Positions 12,201 through 21,200 of a stretch of DNA of 64,000 nt are shown here, piece by piece (position 1 is the first letter of the stretch; the number at the start of each line of letters is the position of its first letter). This stretch comes from Phoronis australis (taxonomy: Eukaryota; Phoronida; Phoronidae). Position numbers and translations under genes: made by a program. Location: contig NMRA01000041.1 of NCBI GenBank assembly GCA_002633005.1, forward strand, positions 563,294 to 627,293, in the 5' to 3' direction. A model generated the notes under the pieces. That model had not been told where the DNA came from. It made no database searches and saw only the letters and a list, made by a program, of their open reading frames with translations.

Positions 12201-15200
12201 GTGTTATCCATATTTCCCGTTTGTACTTTTATTTATTTTGAAATATCTCGTTTTTTTCTTGGTATTTTCTGTTCTTGTGCGAGCTAAATTTGGGTTCCAA
12301 AATTCGAACATCTTGTTTTAAGTAAATTGAGAGGAATGATATTGCTTTCAGTTACTTTTACTTGAATATCTTGAAAATTATTACTTTATAATTATAGTAT
12401 TTTTCTTTCATAGAATGTACTTGTCGTGGCCACTGACTTGTTGCCATATTAGAATCAGCGATATTGATGAGTGGCTGATTTTTTCTGCAATCTTTAACTG
12501 GTCAGTGCTGAATTCCACAATATGTAATTGGGATTAATTATTAAAGTAAATAGCTTATGTGCTCTTATTTACTGTAACTTACATCTCATTTCTTCAGTTG
12601 ACTCCTACGACCTTCCTTCATACTCCAACAGTGACGTTGACAGTGCTAGTTATGCTTTATCACGTACAAAACAAGCTTCAAGTCCAGGGTATCGTACTCA
12701 AGGCGACGGCATGACTTTTCCTGATGCGGTCAAGNTTATTTTTATAAATATGTTTTTTCGGACCATAATGCAGATAAATATGTGACTTTTTGTGTTGTCC
12801 ATGTTTCCCATTTGTATTTTTATTTATTTTGAAATATCTCGTTTTTTTCTTGGTATTGTCTATTCTTGTGTGAGCTAACTTTGGGTTCCAAAATTTGAAC
12901 ATCTTGTTTTAAGTAAATTGAGAGGAATGATATTGCTTTCAGTTACTTTTACTTGAATATCTTGAAAATTATTATATTGTGATGTAGTTTTTTCTTTCAT
13001 GGAATATGTACTTGTCGTGGCCACTGACTTGTTGCCATATTAGAATCAGCGATATTGATGAGTGGCTGATTTTTTCTGCAATCTTTAACTGGTCAGTGCT
13101 GAATTCCACAATATGTAATTGGGATTAATTATTAAAGTAAATAGCTTATGTGCTCTTATTTACTGTAACTTGCATCTCATTTCTTCAGTTGACTCCTACG
13201 ACCTTCCTTCATACTCCAACAGTGACGTTGACAGTGCTAGTTATGCTTTATCACGTACAAAACAAGCTTCAAGTCCAGGGTATCGTACTCAAGGCGACGG
13301 CATGACTTTTCCTGATGCGGTTAAGCAAGACTCAATGTCCACAGGTATTATGGTCATTGCAACTTTTGTTGAAATGCTGTGATTGTTCTGCAGTGTTCAA
13401 CCTTTAGGTGTGTGCTTTCCCAAATGCCAGTGTTTTGAGTTAAGAAATGAAGCATCTGGACTCTTTAGAGCGCTTCTTGTTTTCTGGTTGAGAGCATATT
13501 AAGGACTTCAGTGAGGAACATGTGCACATCATTTGCTCACGCTGGTATGTTTGTAATGTTTTATGCATTTGTTTGTATTTGTGTCGTTGTTTTGTTTAAT
13601 TCTCATCAAAATCTATATCCAGTTGAAATTAATTGTACATTTTCATGGGATCTATGCTTGTGTGATAAAACTGAAGTACCTTTAGCCTGCTAAAGAGACT
13701 GTGCTAATTGGAGTTTGTGACGTTACAGTTAATGTTCTGTTTATGTATTGCTGGTCACGTCAAAGAGGCAGTTGTAGTCGATGTATTGTACTGTTACAGG
13801 GGACCTGAAACAGGCTGTGGTGGCCATGATGCTGAGAAAGGACGAGGTAGAGGAGGAAAACAAGTCCATACGTACAGCTCTGGAACAGGAAGTAGAGCTG
13901 AGTACAGGATTACGACTAGAAGTGCAGCAGATGACTGAGGCACATAAGATACAACAGGAGGCGTCGGCAGAGAAAGTCAACGCTTTATCTAGGTCAGTAG
14001 TCTTACAGCCAGTTATTAAAGTGAATCTGTCAGTCAGTGTATTCCACACCCTGCCCACATGCCTCAACACAACATACAGTGTCTGGCAGTAACCAGGCCA
14101 GACAAACCTCTGCACCTTTGACACCTATCCGGCTGGTAAATGTATGCTTGTCGCACCAGTTCAGGTAGGCGTGTGCTAAGTAGTCTTGGTGCCCTTGGGA
14201 CATTCTGTAGGGGCGGATCCAGGATTTTGAGTTAGGGGGGCCAGGGCAGACATTCGCACCCCGAGCTGCCAAATGGAATCTGGGAGAATTTTAGAGGGGC
14301 CATGGCCCCCTTGCCCCCTCCCCCCTAAATCCGCCACTGCTTACATAAACTTTATGCAACTGGACCAATTAATGGGATTTTTTGCTCACTTGCCAGAGGC
14401 AGAGAAATGAGTTGTTATGTCACGTAACCATCACGAGGAGGTGCTTATAAAATTAGCTAGCCTCGTATAGCAAGGCGTCAGTGAGTGTTTGAAACGTAGA
14501 ATTATCGCAGAGGAAAATACCAGCGTAGAAGACAAGACGACATTTAGAACTGGCTCAGAGAGAAGTAAGCGATGAAATCTCTGTACTCGACTAACATATG
14601 TGTTCAAATTTCAAAGTAGCTAAGTAACTTTTTAAGGTGTGCAACATCCGAAAAACGGCGGGACAGCTAACAAGCGTTCTCTCAAGCAATGGCATTTCTA
14701 AAAATAACTTACGGCCTTAGTTTAATGTTTGAGTATCACCTACAATTCTTTGTGAATCCTACGGATAACGAAGGACAATATTTTAACGCACACAAATCGT
14801 TTCCCGAGTTCAAAATAACGCCACTGTCAGAACTGAATAAGTCAGTGTAGGCCTATCTCTCCAGTAACCTTCAGGATTTATGCCAGGGTTGTTGACTTGA
14901 GTATAATGCACGTGCTGAAGTTTATTAGGATTGTTTCTTGGTCGCTTTCCACTATTAACTGTACGGTCGAAGCATACATAACTAGTAGAATTAAAAACAT
15001 ACTGTTAGTACTATATACTTGAGATTCATGGCAATAGGGCCGTCCCGGATTACACTCGAATCTCGCTGTATTTACCCACAATGCTGCAAACATACGTCAG
15101 GCACATTTGCTGCCTCGTTTTCGAGCCACTGCAGTTTCACATGTTATTTGTTGTTGTCTGATTCTTAACAAGTTTTTCTCGGTTGCATTACTCTATTCAT

Positions 15201-18200
15201 TCTTCCTATGCTAATGAAGTATTAAGTGTTGTGTTGAGGGCTGCAACACCGGCGTGAAAAACTTTTATGAACTGGACAAATACCCGTGGATGCGTGGTCT
15301 AAAATTCTTTGCCTTCCCGACATTAATGAGAGACACGAGAAAGTGCCTGATTTCAAAAACTAGATCACGTACTTTCTTATTTCCATAATAACAGCGAATA
15401 TAGGTCATCTATAATGAATACAAACATCTCCTGTTGAGTGACAATATGTGACGAGTGTTGTTTTCAAATGCATATTCTAGGCTATTGTTACTGAGTGCCG
15501 AAGTGTGTCAGTTCGCATTCTTTCCAGGAATCGTCATGAAAAATGCATGGAAAACTATGCCTCGACATTGTTGTTCTCAATGCAGAGTAAAGAATCATTA
15601 TCCGATAAATACATAGTATACAGACGTTCTCTTGTACTACACAAGGTTGATTGCATTCAATTCAACTGACATTACAACAGTCGCGTTTCAGTTTGCGTTC
15701 TTTCTAAGGATCGTCATGAAAAAATGCTTGAAATGCTATTCCCAGAAATTTTTGTTCACAATGCTGGTTAAAAAACTGTTATCAGTTTGCTGTGTTTTTG
15801 CTTCTTTGACCCTGCTAGCCTCGACAGAAATTTCAGGCAACATTTCCAATTTCTATTTATTATTAATATGGAGGCCATGGATGAGTTCATCCAAAACACA
15901 AACTATTTCACTGTCCAGCGGCTTCTATAATTTTTACAATACCACAAAAATGAGATTTCATGTTAAAATCTGACACTGATTTTAAGCGAAAACTGATGTG
16001 CCCGACTTTTAAACTATTTATCAGAGTAGGAATTGTTTAAGTATATTTTAGTAATACAACACAGAAAGTCAACTACAACGCATAGTATGATCCAAATCCG
16101 TGACATAGGGTGTATCACCCATTTATGGCTTTTTGTCTGGTCCGAAGTTCACAGCACTCTTAAGATAGGAAACTGGTTGGTTTTCTCATCGAAATGTGTG
16201 AATGAATGAGCTTATGAAAAACCTACGTTCATTGCACTGTAGTCATGATATGAATAAAAGAATGAAAAGAAAAAACAAGAATTTGCGGTTTTAATATGGG
16301 TGTGCCGTCTATATACGTCTTTTTATCCGTTTTATTCACAAAACGTACTTAGTTGGCATGCATCTGTTTGCAATTGCAAATTTTATAATGAACACGCCGT
16401 TTACTCAGTGGATGGGCGGACACAGGTTATCGCTGAGAGGTGGCTTTCTGTGCGACGATAGACTGAAGACTGGTTCGAGTTAATGACTTAATTAATTTCG
16501 GCGTCACGTACTCAAGTCTACTTAGACAAAACGTACTACGTAATGTCTGTTCTATGCTGCAGCTAGTGCTGCAAAACCTTGACCAGGGCTTGATCCAGGA
16601 TTTTGAGTTGGGGGTGGGGCAGAGTATTACCCAGGAATTTGCCTGTCAGACACTTACACGCCTAATTACCAAATTTAATATGGGAGAATTTTTAGGGGGG
16701 GGGGGGCATGGTCCCCTTATCCCCCCTCTAAATCTGTCACTGTTCTGTATCTTGGAAGACATCATAAATGCTTAAGTTAGTGGTATTTGAGGTAGAAATA
16801 CCTATAGGCTTGTGACAACCATCAGCCATTTGGAGACTTTTGTGACATGATGGTTGAGACCTTTAAGATATCTAGCATATGATGTCATCAGAGTGCATCA
16901 TAAGACTTCAGAGGTTTGTTGGTCATTGTGGTTAGGTGTTGACTGTGCAGTCATGTAAACTGGGCCATTGTGGTCGAGTACAGTGATGTGTTGATGCGAT
17001 GTTTCTGTTTCACTTCTGTCTATGGATGACAAAGCCAGTTTCATGAAGGTCAGAACGTACTTTGTCTCGATATCTGAAACTGATTTCTGACTTTTGGCTG
17101 TTGTCGGAAGGAAAAGTTTTAACTTTAAAAACGTTTTATCGGCTTTCAATGTCAGAAGAATAAAACTGGGAGGATGAGCAACATTGTACAAATGCATGAA
17201 ACAGGAGCTTGTTATTTGATTGTTACAGAGAAAATGAACTGTTGAAGCAACAATTGAAGAAGTATGTGAATGCTGTGCAGCTGTTGAGGCAGAACAAGTG
17301 TGTTGGGGATGGTGAGTGGAGTAAAATAACTCTGTGTGTCATATCGCGCCCACCACCACTGTCTAGTTGTTTTAAATCCATTACATAGATGTCAATCTAC
17401 ATTGCACTTCTGTCAGCTATTGTGTATAGAACTTGACCAGGGCTCACTATCTAATCTCTACACTTGAAACTGGACTTGTAAATTCACCAATTGCATGGCT
17501 TACTTCGAGTATACTTACAAAGTTGTATTTGAATCATGCAGTGTGACTGGGCAAATTTTGAGTCTGAGTTGGGAGATTAGATGCTGGGCTCAGACGTGGT
17601 GGTCCGTCACTGAGGAGCAAAATTGAATACATATGGGATGTTTACATGGCCAGGCTGTATTTAGTTATAGATTTTTACATGGTCAGGCTGTATTTTCCCG
17701 TGGACCTTGAGTGGGATCTTGGAGGATTTGTGGTGACTCTTCCAAATTTCACCAGGGGTCTAGGTAACGGAAATGATGACTGAGAACATGTAGCAGTACC
17801 CTTCATTAGACCCACATGACAGAAATGAAGATATTCATTGTACTTGCTGTTGGTCATCCCAGTACAGCTCATTGGATTAAACCACACACAAGTGTCTTGT
17901 GTAGAACATGGCAGCATACCCATCACGTTTTCCTTCCAAAGAGTTATCTTATGCATGTAAAGGAAACAAAACACAGTTATAAGTTGCAACTTGGTCTTCT
18001 CTGAGGTCAACAATGTTTGAAGAAAAATAATATAGTAAATGATACATTTTAGTGTATTTAAGAATGGAACATTTACAAGGTTGTTGTGTAAAATTTGCTG
18101 TTTTTCATTTTTACACAGTGTCTCTTGGCATTCAACTGGAAGATGTTCAGCCAGCAATACCTCAACAGGTAACCTCTGTTGACTTGTCAGAGGAAGCCAG

Positions 18201-21200
18201 TGCTTTTGAACAGAAATTGGTTCAGGTAAGTGCTGCTCTCATATAAGCAGAGTCATTATCTATTTATCGGTGTTGTTAAGGGTAGGTAATTGTGAATTCC
18301 AGGCACACAAAAAGTGATGTTATCAGATTAAATGAGAAAGTGATGGTTCGCATGAGCACTGCTTTGTGATAGAACATGTTTGTTTTGTCCACTAGGTGGC
18401 AGAAATGCATGGTGAGTTGATTGAGTTTAATGAACACCTTCAACGTCTGCTGAGCAGCAGAGAGAACATGATAAAGAGACTGAGGCAGGAGCTGGTCGAG
18501 CTGCGCGGACCCGTGAGTATAATAGTCTATCAATAATTGTTGAAGTTTCGAAGGATCGACAGTTGGTGCAAATTTCCTTATTTGTTTAATTTGCTGGATC
18601 AATTTTCAGACTATAGTTTGCAGATTGTTGGCAAATTTAGGTAATTTAGTTAACTAATCAGTTTTGTTTTTCCATGTGAAGCTCAAATAATTCAGTTGTC
18701 AGTATACCCAATTAAACTTTTATACCTGACATCCACCAAGTAACATTACTGAAAACAGTCAAAATGTCAATAAAGTTGGGTATTATTGAGACATTGCTTC
18801 TGAATTTAAAATGATAATTGTAGTTGTTATGCCGTGCATATATTGTTTGTCCATTCCCATACTGGTGTTTCATTTCACCCCGTTTAGACTGTGATGTTGT
18901 TTGAAGTCTGGCTTCTTCTTATCTTCAGTTGCCTCAGACTAACTCAGCACATGAAGACGCTGTCAGCATTGCCTCGTCTGACACAACATCGTAAGTTTTG
19001 CTCTGTGTTAAAATGGAGGTAATAGGTGGAGCAATGTATTCAGTTGAAAACTTGTCCACACGGCCAGGGCATTATATTTGAATATTGCCTCATATTCAAA
19101 TAGAAGCCCATGGCGTTACATTTGAGTATTGCAAGGCAATGGTGTTACATTTGGGGATGTTTGCATTCTGGCACGAACAAAAGCGTTATATTCAAATTCA
19201 AGATTCACAACACGTATGGTATTGTTTTTTTTCTATTTCATGGAATCGTTTTAGCCAATTAATATTTTGATATTATGATTGATAGCCATTGTTATCACTA
19301 AATGATATCCAGCGTCTTCCCCTACAATAACAATAATTACTATCGCTTAGAATAATTTATCTAGTATTATCACATGTTATAAGTAATATCCAGTGTTATC
19401 GCTTTTGCTAATTAACATGGAGGATTATCACTTGAAATAACTAACACCCAATTTGATGACGTCCTATAATTAATACCCAGTGTTATCACTGTTTTTACAG
19501 CTCATCTGTAAGTCCCCTAATCAATGTGTGGATTCCGTCGGCATTCCTGAGAGGTTCTGGCACTGAGGGCTACCACGTCTACCAGGTAAGCTACTCTGTA
19601 GTGAACAGCACAGAGGGATATCATGTTGGCAGTGTAGGTAATATCATTGAGCGATACCAGGGCTACTCTGTAGTGAGTATTGCTGAGGGATACCGTGTCT
19701 GCAATGTAGGTAATATCACTGAGTGACACCATGGCTACTTCGTAGGGAATGTCTGAGGGATAGCACGTCTTCTAGATAGGGAATATCACTGAGATATATA
19801 TCTACACTGTAATGAATATTGCTAATGATATCGTGTGTACCAGGCTGTGAATATCATGGAGCGATTTCATATCTACCAGAGATAAGAAATGTCAGTATGG
19901 GATGTCATTTCTATTAGGCTGGGACCATCACAGAGGTATGCAATGTCTACCAGATACGCATTATAAGTGGCCTGAGCCTGTACTGAGACTGGTAGTGATT
20001 ATATTAATTCTGAAGACGTTCCAAAATGACTGGAATAATTAATTGCTTGCTTAGTCTTTGTCTCACTGTTTTAGTGTGTTGAGACTCTACTGGTACACTT
20101 CATGCCACGTTGTTAGAACTGTGCAAAGCAGCATCAAAGTTACTATCACATACACGGGGGGAGGGGACGTTTTTGCCCCGACTCTAAATATTGTGTAGCA
20201 CTGATCTACTAGACCCACAGAGGGAGTAGCGCACGAGATCCACCCATCCCCTGTTGGTGGTAACCAGCTTGGCCCAACTCCCTCGCTGTACTTTAGTTTC
20301 AACAACATGCCTGGTTCATGTAGAGCATGGTATTTGACAGTGGCAAGCATATTGTTGCTACGGCGTAGTGCTGCAAAATTGATAAAAGCTTAGCAAATGA
20401 GTAAAAATGTATGGCTGCAATTCACATTGCATATTGTCACAAGCATGCTTTTTTGTCTTCTGAAATCTGTTAGGAATTGTATTTAGTTAAAAGCCTACAG
20501 GTATTGTGGTCTGTCAGTAGGTGTAAAACCCTACTAATACTGCATTCAGTTCATAGATGTCGCACACTTCATGTTACAGAGATACAATAAGGATCCATGA
20601 AGATGAGTGGAATGTCTATAGGAGATATGCTCAGTTGTAGTACTGTGTTCAGTCAATAGGTGTCACTTTTCTTGTTACAGATATACCTAAGGATACGAGA
20701 AGAAGAGTGGAATGTCTACAGGAGATACGCTCAGTTCTACGAGTTTCATAGAAAACAGAAAAAGAAATTCCCCTTGTTGAATACATTTGATTTCCCACCA
20801 AAGAAAACAATTGGAAACAAGGTAAACCATTTAGGGCTATAATAAAAATTCATGGTTGGTGGTCTTCAGAAAAAAACTCTAATTATGGGTGGTCGTTCCT
20901 GTAAGAAGTGATGCATTAAAAATGGGTGGTATTTTTTGACCTGTCAATGTTGACAGGTTGGTTACTTCAGCCCTCAAAACTAAAAAAGATGCAATTGGCT
21001 TATATCCTAACTTATGCCAATACAAAAAACCATATTGCCAGTGAACAGAGTGCAATGTGTTCACTAAGCCATTAATCAAGTCATGGGCAACTTGATTTTG
21101 AGCCAACTGTTTGTCAGCAGTCCTATTGAATTGAAAAGTTATGCAACACTAAACTGGTGTTAACACATATAAGAAAATTGATGATTTTAAAATAAAAAGT

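Noticed and set aside
17675-18157. 160-codon minus-strand frame
   Set aside because: Lies antisense across an SNX29 intron and into exon 18119-18225; composition is not protein-like and no domain is visible.
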